A stretch of 64,000 bases of DNA, taken from contig CAJJDO010000051.1 of assembly GCA_905183005.1 (NCBI GenBank), positions 372,001-436,000 on the forward strand, written 5' to 3'. Position 1 is the stretch's first letter, and the number at the start of each line of letters is the position of its first letter. The stretch comes from Paramecium pentaurelia. Taxonomy: Eukaryota; Ciliophora; Oligohymenophorea; Peniculida; Parameciidae. Under the pieces are notes generated by a model. The model was not told where the DNA came from. It searched no databases and saw nothing but the letters and a program-made list of their open reading frames with translations. A program made the position numbers and the translations under genes. Below are positions 38,102 through 49,942 of the stretch, piece after piece.

Positions 38102-39905
38102 TTAGGCATCATTAGCATATGTTATTTTCTAAATAAGTTACTTTTTTAATTATATTACTCATTTTTTCTTTACAAATAAATTGCATATATCTAAACCATT
38201 ATTAATGCATTTATACTCTTTATTTCACTTTATACAATTTAATGTATCTGATTCTATGGATAACTGATTTTAGTTTGATAAAATGTAAATTTCAAAAGAA
38301 ACGATTAGTTTACTTGATAAACTCTTCAAAAAAATATTAACAAATAATTTTTAGTTGCTTTTAGAATCTGATTTTTTTGTATATTTTAAAACAGACTAAA
38401 CTGACTTTTATTAATTAAATAAAAAATAAATTAATATATATAAATATTTATGATTATATTATATATATATTTAATATTATCATTTACTTTTATATATTTG
38501 ATTTCATTTAAGAAATATTTTTATAAAAATAGATAATATTAATTATAAATCTAATCTAAACAGATTTTTAATATAATAATGTAACTGATTTCAATTGATT
38601 ATGTTATTAAATATTAAATTATATTCATTCTGTCATTTATAAATTAATGCAATATTTTTATGTTTTATTGACTTTATTATAAAATTACTTATCATTTATA
38701 AATTAATTCAATATTTTAATATTATATTTAATCAATCATGAAAATATCTGATTATTTATAAATTAAATTAACATATTGTTGATATTTTATTATTATTATC
38801 TATTAAAATCAAGAATTTATTTCAAATAATAATTTTTGTTTTATATAAATATACATACACAAAATCTTTTATTTATATTTAATTATTAATAAATATTAAA
38901 TTAGGTTGGATTATGAATACAAAAAATATATAATATATATTATTATTCAAAATTATAATGATGAAAATAAATGAATCATAATAAAATATCTTAATGTAGA
39001 TTATTTTTTCTATTATTATTTTAATCATTCAATCTAACAAATACTTTCCAGTTTAAAATCTTCACATTCAAACATTTATTATATATACTATTTTGTATTT
39101 TAAGTTATCTTACTTACAAGTATTAAACAAATTATTTCTCATTATTAAATTCATTAAACATAACTTAAGAAATTCATCAATCATGATTATATTCATAAAA
39201 ATGAAAAAAAATTATGAATTGATTTTATGTTATCTGATTTTAGAAATTAACTAATTCAAAATATAAACATTTACTGATTTCCATATAAAATATCTAATAA
39301 TAAGAAACTAATCCTCAATTTTACCACATTAAATGAAAACAAAAAACAACAAATATTTTAAATATTATTTAGTAAATTTAAACCTACTAATAAAATATAA
39401 TAATAATCAATATTGATTAAACTAAATTAAAATATTTATTTTCTTATTAGCCAAAATTATTTCTTTAATCAGCTTACGATAAGTTACTTTGATTATGTAA
39501 AGATGAAACATAGTCAAATCACTTAAAGAATTTTTAGTATTTATGAGTTAATTACTTTTTATTTCATCAATTATAATTTTACTCTAAACTAAAAATATAT
39601 ATAAATATTAATATAAGAAATTTATTGAAGAATATATTTAACAATTTTCTAAGATTCATTATAAAATAATTTAAATTTGTTATATGATTGAATTTTTGGC
39701 TAATTTTCTAAATAAAGAATAAATTAAAATTATATATCGATATTATTTATTAATAGAATATTTAAAAATTATATTTTTCTTTATAATTTGATAAAATATA
39801 GTTTCATTCAATCTTAATTAAAGATAGGGTTAAATAAGAATATTAAAGATAATTTAGAATTTAAACAATTTTTTGTCTTTAATAATATGTATAGATTTTA
39901 TTTAC
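38102..39905. other. Long AT-rich non-coding region
   Basis: About 1.8 kb with no supportable gene. Contains TA runs (38460s), a degenerate tandem repeat at 38631-38790 and dense A/T tracts. It separates the giant membrane protein from the RBR gene; both are on the minus strand. Confidence 0.6.
38631..38790. repeat. Degenerate 60-bp tandem repeat, about 3 units
   Basis: The motif atttataaattaatncaata recurs near 38635, 38694 and 38753, about 59-60 bp apart, each followed by tattttt-type A/T sequence. The third unit is the most diverged. No coding frame; function unknown. Confidence 0.7.
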
Positions 39906-41455
39906 TCAATTCATAATTTCTCCATTTTAGCTATCTTTCAATAAGTTTTCTCTTAATAATTGGCATTTGTTCTATAACTTTTAGATTTTTTCTCTTTTTT
40001 CTTAAAAATCACCTTATCTTTATTCTAATGTAGTTTATTGCCTTGTATATTAATTTTGCATTTTCTCTAATTCATTAAAAAGATGCATGCACAATATTCC
40101 TAGTTATTCACAAGAATGTTCAAACTCTTTTTAATAATTATCAAATAATTTGGATGAATTAGGATTAGTTTATGATATAAAGAATCCTAGACAATAGGTC
40201 CTTAATAATAGAATTAATTTAATACCATTTTAAAATTTATCTAGATTTCACTAATTCGTTTAGTGCTTCTTCCAAAAAACCTGCTTGAAGAGAAGTAACT
40301 TCATAAATTTCTTATATTTCTTAATAATGCTTTTCTTTTAATTATTTCAATCTATTTTATGTTTATTCAACTGCAGAATTTGAATTCAAGAATCTCTCAT
40401 AATAAAAATTATATCTAGCTAGGATTTCTTTTTCTTTTTCTAAATTATTTGCAGGAGGAACATATTTGCTGCATTTAAAGTGATCTTTATGATCTGGTTC
40501 CCAAGGATTACTACAAACATAACAGAATGCTTGTCCACAACCTCCTGGAGGTTTACACATTAAGTAATTACATCCATCTGATCGTTCAACAGGTCTTTTA
40601 CAAAAAGGACATATTTTTGTATTGAGTACAATCCATTTTATGTTGGCTTCATTTTTTGTGATTTCAGAGACCCATGTTTTAGCCATATCACAAGGGACTG
40701 GTATATGTAATTCATTTTTGCATCTAAAACAAAATTGAGTACCACAAGGGCATGTGACAGTTGTTAATGATGAATCTTTTGGCTTTAAGATTTTCTTGCA
40801 ATTAACACCTTGACAATATGCAAGTGTTTTATTTGTTTCAATAAATTTTCTACAAACTATTTTTTGAAAATCATCAGGTTTAGATAATTTCTTAACAAGT
40901 GAAATTGGTAATCTATATTTACAACCATATTATAAACAAGGAATAATCAAAAATTATTCTTTTGTAAATCTTTATGCAATAGTTTATTAAATGCAGCTCA
41001 TACAAAATTAATGTCCACATCCTAACTTAACTAATTTAGCATCTTCTAAACATAATGGACAGGTCATGATTTTATCTATTTAACAAATTGCAGAATGATT
41101 ATTAACTACTCCTTATTTTTATAATTATTCCAGAATCTTTTCATGATATTCACTTTCAATACGATCTTTGTTCCAATTATAAAACATTAAAATCTAAATT
41201 TAAAAATATTGATACTTCATATGTATTATCTGCATCCAAATTTAATAGCTCTCCAATATTAGTTATTAATTAATCTATATAGTTCAATACATCTTTCAAC
41301 TCTAGAATTTCCTAACTAAAATATAATGATTAAAACTTTGTAGATGAACTTCTTTTCAGAATTTGAAGACTGTAGATGAAACTTGAATCTTAATCATAAT
41401 CATCCATTTAATAATCCTCTTAATCCATTTGATCATCTTGGAAATCATTACTCAT
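39906..41455 (-). CDS. RBR-type E3 ubiquitin ligase (Ariadne-like)
   Basis: Exons (minus) 41455-41216, 41193-40226 and 40200-39906, with introns of 22 and 25 nt, give 500 codons. After an acidic Asp/Gln N-terminus comes RING1 (C-P-L-C-L-E-D and G-C-G-H-Q-F-C-M-S-C), then the IBR (C-Q-G-V-N-C-K and C-P-C-G-T-Q-F-C-F-R-C), then RING2 (C-P-F-C-K-R-P-V-E-R-S-D-G-C-N-Y-L-M-C with F-C-Y-V-C and H-F-K-C). The Cys in D-G-C-N-Y is at the place of the RBR catalytic cysteine, so the thioester-forming ligase mechanism looks intact. The C-terminus is coiled coil, like the Ariadne domain. Conservation of K-W-T-Y-C-L-G-F across the second intron supports the splice. Role: ubiquitin transfer; substrate unknown. 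Confidence 0.92.
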
Positions 41456-41844
41456 ATTTTATTTTTATTAATGAAAAAAAATATGAGTCAATATAAATTT
41501 AGATCAATTACATGATTAATTTATTTTAATTGGCTATTATAGAAATAAGGATGTATATAAGTTTAATAAAATTTTATCAAATAAAAGTTGTTTTATGAAT
41601 ATATTGAAATTCATCAGAAATAAAAAAGGAATCATTAAAGTTTATTAAAGAGACTTAATAAATTAAATAACAAGAAAATTTTTATTTAAAATGATTTTTT
41701 TGGAATGAAGAAATTAAGGATTGATAACAGAGAGGAAGATAATTAAGATGCATTTTATTTAGATAAATAATTTTGTTAAAGATATATAATCAGAGATATA
41801 TAATCAAAAACGGTATATGATAAATATAATAATATTTAAAAAAA
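41456..41844. other. Divergent intergenic region
   Basis: AT-rich 390 bp between the divergent RBR and trichocyst genes. Contains a direct repeat 'gatatataatcagagatata' near 41780-41805. It presumably holds both promoters. Confidence 0.5.
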
Positions 41845-42943
41845 ATGAGAATAGTGATCTTAATATTACTCATTTCTTTGGCAACTTGTGCTAAGTTAAG
41901 GAGTTAAAGTCCATAAAAGTTGCAATCTGAATTATAAAAGACAAATTATGGAAGAGCCTTACTTCATTTAGTTGAATTACATTCAATGGCTGGAGGATCA
42001 GTTTCAGAGTTATTAGACGCAATTGAAGAACTTGTTAATGATCTAGAAGATGGACTTGAGTTGCTTGATTTCAATTTCTAACGCAGAACTAATGAACACA
42101 ATTCATTACTTGTTTAACTTAATCAATAGATTTAATAAGCATAAATCGATGTTAGTAGATCAGATGATGTTATTGAGAATCTTTTAATTCCAAGAAAAGA
42201 ATAATTGGAATTAAGAATTGCTACATTAGAAGAATATTAAGAATAAAATAGATAAAAGGTAGATGAAGAGAATTTAACAAGAGAATAAGAACATGAAGCT
42301 TATGAAGCCTAAGTAGCAGAATTAAATGATGCCACTGCTGCAGTAGATGATGCTTTGTCACTTTTATCAACACTCAATAATCCATCATTAGCATAAGTGA
42401 AGAAATTCTAAAATTCACTCAAAAAGATAGAATCAAGCATCAAACCTAGAAGCAAGATGGCTCCTTTCTTAAAAGCCTTGATTACCTTAGCTTCAAATTA
42501 AAACTTCTCAGATTAAGGAGTCTTGAGTCAAATTGTTGATAGTTTAAATGAATTTAGAAATGCTATTGTTGATTCCATTAATGATCTATCTTTATTAGAA
42601 GTTTAGGATTAAGAAGAATTTGAAGCCAGAATTGAATAATTGAATGCTGAATATGCTGAATTCTAAAGACAAATCAATGCTTTAAATGTTGATTTAACTG
42701 CAACTTTAGGTATATCAATTTATAAACTTAATAGAAAAAATTGATTAAGTTACTGCTTTCAGAGACTAAAGAGCAGCTGATCAAGCTTCATATGAATAAC
42801 AACTTCAATTGGAAAATGATCTCTATGCTGATGAAGTTTAGATCTACAATGATACAAAGAATGAATTCTAACGAGAATAAGCCATAAGTGAGTAGGCTTT
42901 ACAATTAGTCTAATCAGTAGATTTTAGCAATATTCAAGTTTGA
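41845..42943 (+). CDS. Trichocyst matrix protein-like secretory coiled-coil protein
   Basis: Exons 41845-42709 and 42735-42943 (one 25-nt intron) give 357 codons. A clear signal peptide (M-R-I-V-I-L-I-L-L-I-S-L-A-T-C-A) is followed by a Gln/Glu/Leu/Ala-rich helical protein. It contains G-G-S-V-S-E-L-L-D-A-I-E-E-L-V and a region matching the role of L-I-P-R-K/L (also L-I-P-R-L in the 24326 gene). A helix break at K-M-A-P-F-L-K-A-L may mark a propeptide boundary. Shared features with the 24326 gene (signal peptide, L-I-P-R block, A-x-L-x-D coiled coil) suggest the same TMP superfamily but a distant subfamily; sequence identity is low. Role: precursor of the trichocyst crystalline core. Confidence 0.8.
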
Positions 42944-43488
42944 TATATTAAATATTATTATATCAATCAGTATTCAATTTGTCTTATTATTTGATAAATC
43001 TTTATTGAAAAAGTCATTACAAAAATGGGTCATTGAAAAAAAGTGGAATTATATATTTATTATAACAGTCTTCAAATAAAATTACCCAGTTTTAAGATAT
43101 TAATTATTTTTATTATGCCATTTAAACTTTTATATAATAATCTTTTCTATTGTAAAATAAATTAAAGGTTTACTGAAAAAATCAAATATTACTAATTTTA
43201 ATAACAAATATTTCCTTTTTTTCATTATAGTAAGATAAGGTAAAGATGATACAATATTTATAATTTGTAATTTAAGATTCTTTAATTATTAAAGTGAGAA
43301 TGTTTACAATGAAAAAGATAATCATAATAACTATTGAGAGAGATTGAGGGATTTTGGTATAAGACCTAACATAATGTATGTTTCTAAGTTAATCAACCAA
43401 AATGGCATTATAAATTATAAATAGTTGATTTTCAAAAAAGCCGCAATTTTTATAATAGTTTTTAATAGTAAATATTATGATAACAAAT
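42944..43488. other. Convergent intergenic region
   Basis: About 545 bp of AT-rich DNA between the convergent TMP and unknown-protein genes. No gene seen. Confidence 0.5.
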
Positions 43489-43986
43489 TCATAGTTGATT
43501 CAATACAATTTCATTTATCTTTTGATAAAACTCATTGAAGGGAGTCAGAAAATCAATTTCATTAGGTTATTTAAATTGCAACTAAGATTTTAGATCATCA
43601 AAATCCTCCATAAATTTGAGATCTTATTTGTTCATTTTAAATTTTCTTAAGGAAACTCTACAGGGAATAACACAAGATTTAGAGTTAAGTCTATAGATCA
43701 AGCGATAATTATCACAATCTAAATTGGCTCTTTTTTTAATGTTATGATTAATTTAGATGATATGAGAAGAATGCAATGAGGAATCATCAATTGATTACTT
43801 TATATTTAAGGATTCTTCTATTTTAGTATGTTCATTGATTTCTTCTTCAATTCTTAAATAAGGAATTGGAGTAGAGAGTGTTTAGGTATTAGTGAGTAAT
43901 TATTTGATATATTTAGCAGCAAAGGTTTTATTGAAGCTTTTTTGTTTCTTTCTAAATGTGTAGATGTTTCTAATGGAATGGTTCAT
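43489..43986 (-). CDS. Small hypothetical protein (165 aa)
   Basis: Intron-less minus-strand frame from ATG 43984-43986 to TGA 43489-43491. The product is hydrophilic and Lys/Glu/Asn-rich, with an N-terminal basic stretch (R-K-K-Q-K-S-F-N-K), the central segment C-D-N-Y-R-L-I-Y-R-L-N-S-K-S-C-V-I-P-C and an acidic D-F-D-D-L-K-S-Q-L near the end. No signal peptide, TM helix or known motif. It follows the uL23 gene on the same strand by 69 bp. Not recognised; composition and clean boundaries support a real gene. Confidence 0.65.
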
Positions 43987-44055
43987 AATAGATAAAAATA
44001 TTTTGGATAAATTTGAATATATATATATATTTTACTTATGTAATATAATTGTCAC

Positions 44056-44530
44056 TCAGATGATACCGATTTTATTGGCCAAATTAAGTGCATCATTTTC
44101 TCCTCCTAATCTAATGTATGCCTTCTTCTTTCCACCAAATGTATTTAAGATCTAATGATAAACTTAGATTGAATACATTGACTTTTCTAACTTTAACATC
44201 ATAAATTTTAGAAAATGCTCTTTTTATTTATGGTTTAGTTGATTTTGAATTAACATAGAAGACCATAGTGTTTTCATCTTCCATCTTTTTCATATCTTTT
44301 TCTGTAATGAGTGGATGTTTAAGGACATTTTAGAAATCTAAACCCTTATTGATTGGTTTTAATTATCTTGTTAATCTGGTAAATTTAGGTTTTCTAGTTA
44401 ATGCTAATGGTTTAGTGGTATGGAATCTATTTTAGAAATGTTTTCTGGCTCTGACTACTTTTTTGGCAACTCTGGTATTTTTTGCTGCCTTTTAAGCTTT
44501 TTAGGTTGTAGTTGTCTATCCCTTTGGCAT
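44056..44530 (-). CDS. 60S ribosomal protein uL23 (L23a/L25)
   Basis: Minus-strand exons 44530-44177 and 44151-44056 around a 25-nt intron give 149 codons. The protein begins with a Lys/Ala-rich basic extension and then shows T-R-K-P-K-F, I-N-K-G-L-D-F, L-K-H-P-L-I-T-E-K-D-M-K-K-M-E-D, T-M-V-F-Y-V-N-S-K-S-T-K-P-Q-I-K-R-A and, across the splice, V-R-K-V-N-I-L-N-T-F-G-G-K-K-K-A-Y-I-R-L, ending A-N-K-I-G-I-I. These are the uL23 core motifs, and the length matches eukaryotic orthologues (about 150). It binds 25S/28S rRNA near the peptide exit tunnel and forms part of the SRP/chaperone docking site. Confidence 0.96.
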
Positions 44531-44592
44531 TATATTTAAAATAAATTTTTAAATCTTTTTTGGTAATTAATTAATAGAGATAAATAAAATAT

Positions 44593-45499
44593 TCAACAAG
44601 AACACATACAATTTTAATTAGATGAATGTTTTCTAATATACTCATCCCTTATAATACCAGATTATCTTGGATGAATTAGTTTAATATTATTTGTAGGTTA
44701 TTAGGAATTAAGGTTCATATTATTATGATTATCTTAAGAAGATGTTAATTAATGATTAGATGTGTTATTTATTTGTATATCTTCTTGTAAACTTTCATCA
44801 GCTGATTTAATTGCTTATAATTTGGAATGATCAGATATGGATGCATCCTTATATAATCTAGCTGATTTATTAATGAAAGGATCTTCAATAATAGTTTATT
44901 TTGTTTCAGCCATAGATCCTCTACGAAGATTCTTGTCTCCTGATTCTATTTTAGTTTGTGATACTAAGATTCCAATTAATCTCATTATAGCATTTTCAAC
45001 ATTAATATTATCTTTAGCAGAGACTTCTTCAAATATGATTTTCTTCCTTTTTGAATATGCTATTCCCAATTCAATACTTACATCTCTGGTTTGCATATCA
45101 ATTTTATTACCTAATAACATTTTGATTGCTGGTTTTTCACATTTGCTTTTTATAGATGTTATAGATATACTCATCAAAATCTGCAATCCAATTATTAATT
45201 TGATCAAAACTCTTCATATTTGTAACATCATATACTATTACAACTGCATCACAACCTCTATAATAATTTTTAGTTAATGATCTAAATCTCTCTTATCCTG
45301 CAGTATCCCACATTTACACTTTCACTTATTGATTATTTATTATAACTATCTTAGACTCCTTATAATATAAACATTTATATTTTTACACATGCCACTCCTA
45401 CTGTACTCATTGATTTCATTGCGAATTCATTTCTTAAAAATCTTTTGATTAGTGAACTCTTACCAACTGAACTCGAACCCAGGAATACAATCTTAAAAC
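44593..45499 (-). CDS. Rab-family small GTPase, 5' end unresolved
   Basis: Minus-strand reading has the P-loop G-S-S-S-V-G-K-S-S, switch II W-D-T-A-G-Q-E-R-F, Y-Y-R-G-C-D-A, L-L-G-N-K-I-D and E-V-S-A-K-D, all intact. Introns of 28 nt (between the V-G-V-A and K-I-V-I-I-N blocks) and about 25 nt (after W-I-A-D-F-D) restore the frame. The C-terminus is unusually long (about 90 residues, Ser/Asn-rich) and ends N-C-M-C-S-C before TGA, a CxC double-prenylation motif. The first exon is not resolved: the frame upstream of C-F-K-I-V-F-L-G hits TGA, and no intron I tried links cleanly to an ATG (the candidate is near 45566). Function by family: vesicle-trafficking switch; subfamily not assigned. Divergent from the PiggyMac-like gene, about 150 bp away. 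Confidence 0.9.
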
Positions 45500-45647
45500 A
45501 AAGCTGTCTTTATCAATAATACTAATTATATACATTTCAGATTTGATTTAGAAGGATTACTTCATCTAAATTATAATAAAAATCCAGGAAATAATTTTCA
45601 TATAAGCACAAAATAAACCACACTCTTTTTCAATTATATTATACATA

Positions 45648-48624
45648 ATGTCAGAAATAACATCAAATTAGCCTCAACTTGAGTCTCAACTCCTCTATGA
45701 ATTAGTGAATTAAATCCCATAACCCATTATTCAAAATCAATCATCCCAACATGTGAATATTGATCCACTTCCTAAACATGATCAAATATAATAAACTAAT
45801 AACACAGTTGATCATATAATACAATTATTGATCTAAGAAGATAATTAAGATCCCTAATAAAGAAATCAACTCTAACATTAATCTCCATAACCAATTCAAA
45901 ACCAAGAACCTTTGTAATAAGATGATTAACCTATACATCCTAGGTAAGATGTTAATTCTCTTGTCATATTGGCTGCATTAGAAAGTAATGATGAAGATAA
46001 AAAGAGTTAAGAAGCAGATTGCAAATTACTTTATAAAAAAAAGAGACAAACTTCAATTATTATTGATGATGATATTCAAGATGATGATGAAACCACTCCT
46101 AAAAAGACAGCAAAGAATGAAAAAAATAATATTCCTTCTCCTTAATCAAATGATGATCCCTTAGCCAACTCATAGAATGATTCTGAAAAATAAGAAGTTG
46201 TCTTACCTCCACCCTCATAAAGATCCTCTGAAGAATTATAACCTGATATCTAAAAGCCTTTTGAAAACAAAACTTCTGAAGATAAATCTTCTCTGCTTGA
46301 ATAAATGTTTAAACCTGAACCTGCATTAAAGAAACCTTAAAAAGAGTTCTTCTCTTTTACTTAACCTATCCCAACCACAGTTTCATCTTCAAAGAAGAAT
46401 AAGAACCCTATTGTTATCGATTCTGATGATGAATTATAACCACCTCCCAATATCAGTATTCTAAAGCAAAAGATTGAAGATACAACTCCATCCTCATTTT
46501 TCAGAAAAAAACCTATTGAAAATTAGACTCCTATAGAAGTAGGAGAAAATGACAATTCCTAGGTTGAAAAATAATAAAAAATCACTTAATTATTGTAATA
46601 ACCTATACCTCCTCCATAAAATAAGCCATTGAATCAATAACAGAGGAAACATCAAGCTTTATTGGAAGAAATAGTTTAGGAGGATGATGGTATAGTATAA
46701 GATATAGAAAATTAAGATTGGACTCTATTTACTCAATTAAATAATATGATAGCACCTAAGTTTTCTGGTTAATTTAGAATGTTGGAATACAAAGACAATC
46801 CATAAGATATGATAAGACTCTTATTTGGTGAAACTAGATTTAAAGATCTAATGAAAACTTGTTAAACAAGTGAACCTGAATTCTGGTTATATTTAGGAAC
46901 CAAATTAATTATGGGATACATGAGACTACCAGATATAAATGAATATTTCTATGGAGAGGATTGGATTGCAGGTGGTGGTATTAAATCTATAATCACACAA
47001 TAACAATTTGATGATATTGATTAGAGAGTGGAAATCATTTAACCAAAATTATAGACAGAATCTTAATTAGCAGTTAAATTGGAGTTCAATGCTCAATCAT
47101 TCTTTAGACAAGAATTTCTACCATAATTTACTTAAGAATTAAATGATAGATTTAAGAAATTAATATTACCAGGTTAAGAACTATTTTTAATATCGAATTT
47201 CTATACTCTAATTTATTCAACAAAAATATAATGGTATCAATTAATAGATAAAGAATCTGGAATCATTTTATAGTAGTTCTTTTGGGCAACTCCAATTAAT
47301 AAGACATTAGATTTAAATAGTCATAGAGATTTACAAAAAAGACTGAGAATGATGTTTGAACCTTATCATCTAGGAAGACACATTGTTTATAGTCAGGGAT
47401 TACTCAATGCTGAATCAGTCTTACAATTATATTAATAGAAGATATTTGTTTGTACTGATCTTATGTAACATTCATTATTACCACATCCACCAACAGGAGA
47501 TTAATAAGTATTTTACTCTTCTAAAAATAAAGAACCTATTTATTTATGTTATAAGAATCAATAATGGATTACTTGTGTTTCATTGCAATCTTTATAGTAA
47601 AGAAATCAATACTTATAAGAATTATCACAAATGTAATTCACTGAGGAGAAAATAGCTATACAACCCTCAGAACCTGAAAATACTTCAATTAATTCAAATT
47701 CTAAGATCATTTTCATTTTTATAATTGAATCCATCTTACATAACATACGTATCCTAAAAAAATAAGAAATTAAAACATTTAAAACTGAATTAGCTCTATA
47801 ACTCATTAATAAACTTATTGATTATAAGAATCCAAAACCGTTATTGAGAAAAGATGGCTCACTTTAAGTAGATAAATCTTGTCAAACAGATTAAACAGTT
47901 GGTATAGTTAATGATCAATTATATCATTGTCCAATACATAATGGAAATGCAAGATGTTAAGTGTGTTTGAGTAAGAGTATATTATCCAAAACAACAGCTT
48001 CATGTTTAGGATGTAATAAAGTTTTAGGTACAAATATATTTCTTTGCATTTATCCTTGTTTTCGATTGTTTCATCTCAATCCTAAACTATATCTAAAAGA
48101 AGGTATGTACTATTAAATTGTTTGTGGATATGATTAATATGATTAAGATTAAGAAGATGAAGAAGTTGATCAACAATTTCTGGATGCTAATCTTAGATTC
48201 AAACCAGATACTTCAGAATTAGATTCCATTTATGCCAAATCATATTAGGATTTTAAGAATATGATACCTATTAATTATGAAGATAATTATCATAAGAAAA
48301 CTACAATTGTTGTTATATAGAGAGAAAAAGGTGGCAATCGTAGAGGAGGTGGTAGAGCCAAAGCATCAAGATAATAATAATAATCAATATAAAATTAAGG
48401 TGCATAAGGTATGAATATTTTATTTAATTGTTTTAGCTGAATAAGGTAATTAAGGTGATACTTAAGATGCACCAAAAAAAGTAAGAAAATAGAATAAGAA
48501 ATCAGTTAATACACCACAATAATAAGGATAGGCTGAAAAAGAGACTGATTAAGCTAGTAGTGCAATGTTTGATTTTTTCAGCTAAGTCAGAAAATAAGCA
48601 TATAAGAAACAATCATAGCCTTGA
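45648..48624 (+). CDS. PiggyMac-like domesticated PiggyBac transposase lacking the DDD triad
   Basis: Exons 45648-48408 and 48437-48624 (28-nt intron) give 982 codons. Residues 1-355 are a disordered Gln/Pro/Asp/Lys-rich region. The PiggyBac-type DNA-binding and catalytic region follows: L-Y-L-G-T-K-L-I-M-G-Y-M-R-L-P-D-I-N-E-Y, the I-I-T-Q-Q-Q-F-D-D-I block, K-I-Q-W-Y-Q-L-I-D-K-E-S-G-I-I-L (the KWGxK..DxxTGY place), G-R-H-I-V-Y-S-Q-G-L-L and a helical I-I-E-S-I-L-H-N-I-R-I-L segment. A C-terminal Cys/His cluster (C-P-I-H, C-Q-V-C, C-L-G-C, C-I-Y-P-C, F-H; about residues 762-810) matches the PiggyBac cysteine-rich domain. Where catalytic Asp is expected there is I-S-N-F-Y (about 516), Y-S-Q (about 580) and K-N-Q-Q-W (about 640), so all three Asp appear lost. 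In P. tetraurelia, catalytically dead PgmL proteins work with active Pgm in programmed DNA elimination; role here inferred. Confidence 0.85.
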
Positions 48625-48775
48625 TACATAAATCGATTAATGCATTTTTCATTCTTTATATTTAGAGTGCTCATAAATGTAGCATTGTATTTGACTTATG
48701 GAAGTTGCATTATAAATTATTTATATATATATATATATTATATATTATAATGAAATATTAAATAATAATAGTGAA

Positions 48776-49519
48776 TCATTATTTGTCTAAAATTAAAGTA
48801 AATATTTTTAGATCATTTATTAATGGAATAGTTTAAGATAATTTGAATCCTAATTATTAGAGATACTTGATTTAAGATCCTTAACTAGAATTTATTTTGA
48901 TCTTTACTCTTGATGCTTACAAGACATTTAAGATATATTTAATAAATTCTTGTATCAATTCTAAATAATTACCTACCTTTCTATACCATTTGGCTATATA
49001 TAATTTATTTATGATTACTACTTAACCTTCCAATTTTTATAACTGGCAAAATCCCATATGACATTTGTAATACTTATTTTATAGTTAATATACACTAAGC
49101 AGAATTCTATCTTGTTTATTAGTTTCGAGATCCTTTTCACTGAAAATCTGCAATTCAACCTAACCAATTTATCTGCCATGACTACTATCATTAGTTACTC
49201 TTATTTTAGAAGGAGTGTTAGTAATTCCTTTGATATTTTTTAAGCCTGCCCAGCTGTAAGATTGATTAGTTAATTTCCACCAATCAATAGTATTTTATCT
49301 AGGTTTATTAGTAATTTTTGCTTCTTCGGCTTATTTAACAGAATTCAAAAGAGAATGAAAAGAATCAAATAGATAATATACATCTGTTTCCTAATTTAAA
49401 ATATCAAGATAATTTGTTATCTATTGTTTATCATTAGTAATATCCATGATATGAAATTATTTCAAGTATTGCAACTATTATAATGATCTAGGAACTGAAT
49501 TGTTTCTACTTTCATACAT
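48776..49519 (-). CDS. Hypothetical protein (247 aa)
   Basis: Intron-less frame from ATG 49517-49519 to TGA 48776-48778. Soluble, with no signal peptide or TM helix. Visible features: D-W-W-K-L-T-N-Q-S-Y-S-W-A-G-L, a beta-rich centre, and a C-terminal part with I-A-K-W-Y-R-K-V-G-N-Y-L-E-L-I-Q-E-F and K-Y-L-Q-Q-L-G-F-K. The last motif recalls the end of GNAT acetyltransferase folds, but no acetyl-CoA-binding signature (R/Q-x-x-G-x-G/A) is seen, so no function is assigned. Convergent with the PiggyMac-like gene, about 150 bp away. Confidence 0.65.
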
Positions 49520-49942
49520 TTATTTATTTTTTATATATATTTTAAATAATAATTCTCACTTAAAATTTGACATCATTCTTTGATAACTTTGTAGTAAACT
49601 TAATGGTATATGCCATATTACTTATAATTTTAAATATTTCCTTACATCAATACTTATATAGGACTTCTTATGTTATAAAAATGATATTATTATATAAATT
49701 ATTATTGAATGTAGTATCATCAATTTTCACTCTTTATCAATTTACTAATGATATGATAAATAATGAACTTATTCCATTTTCAATTTTAAGATTAATTTTC
49801 TATATTTAATCTCATCTTTGATACTATAAATAGTAGATTTTGCTTGTTTTTTTAAATAATTCTATTGGATGATGCTTACTTAATGGATTGATGTAAATAA
49901 TAATGCTGATTTCTAAGTCATCAAAAGATATTTAATTAATTA
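49520..49942. other. Intergenic region, possible micro-ORF
   Basis: About 420 bp between divergent genes. A minus-strand frame 49921-49727 (64 codons, basic and helical) is open with an ATG, but with only TGA as stop such frames are common by chance. I do not call it a gene. Confidence 0.4.

Noticed and set aside
44837..45277. Plus-strand 146-codon ORF
   Set aside because: Antisense to the Rab GTPase exon, which has all G motifs on the minus strand.
45455..45490. tRNA-like boxes (GGTTCGA-like and TTGGTAAGAG on the minus strand)
   Set aside because: They encode the Rab P-loop (G-S-S-S-V-G-K-S-S); spacing and order do not fit a tRNA, and there is no acceptor stem.
49567..49809. Plus-strand hydrophobic 80-codon ORF
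   Set aside because: No ATG at its start (TTG), AT-driven Ile/Leu/Tyr composition, no supporting context.
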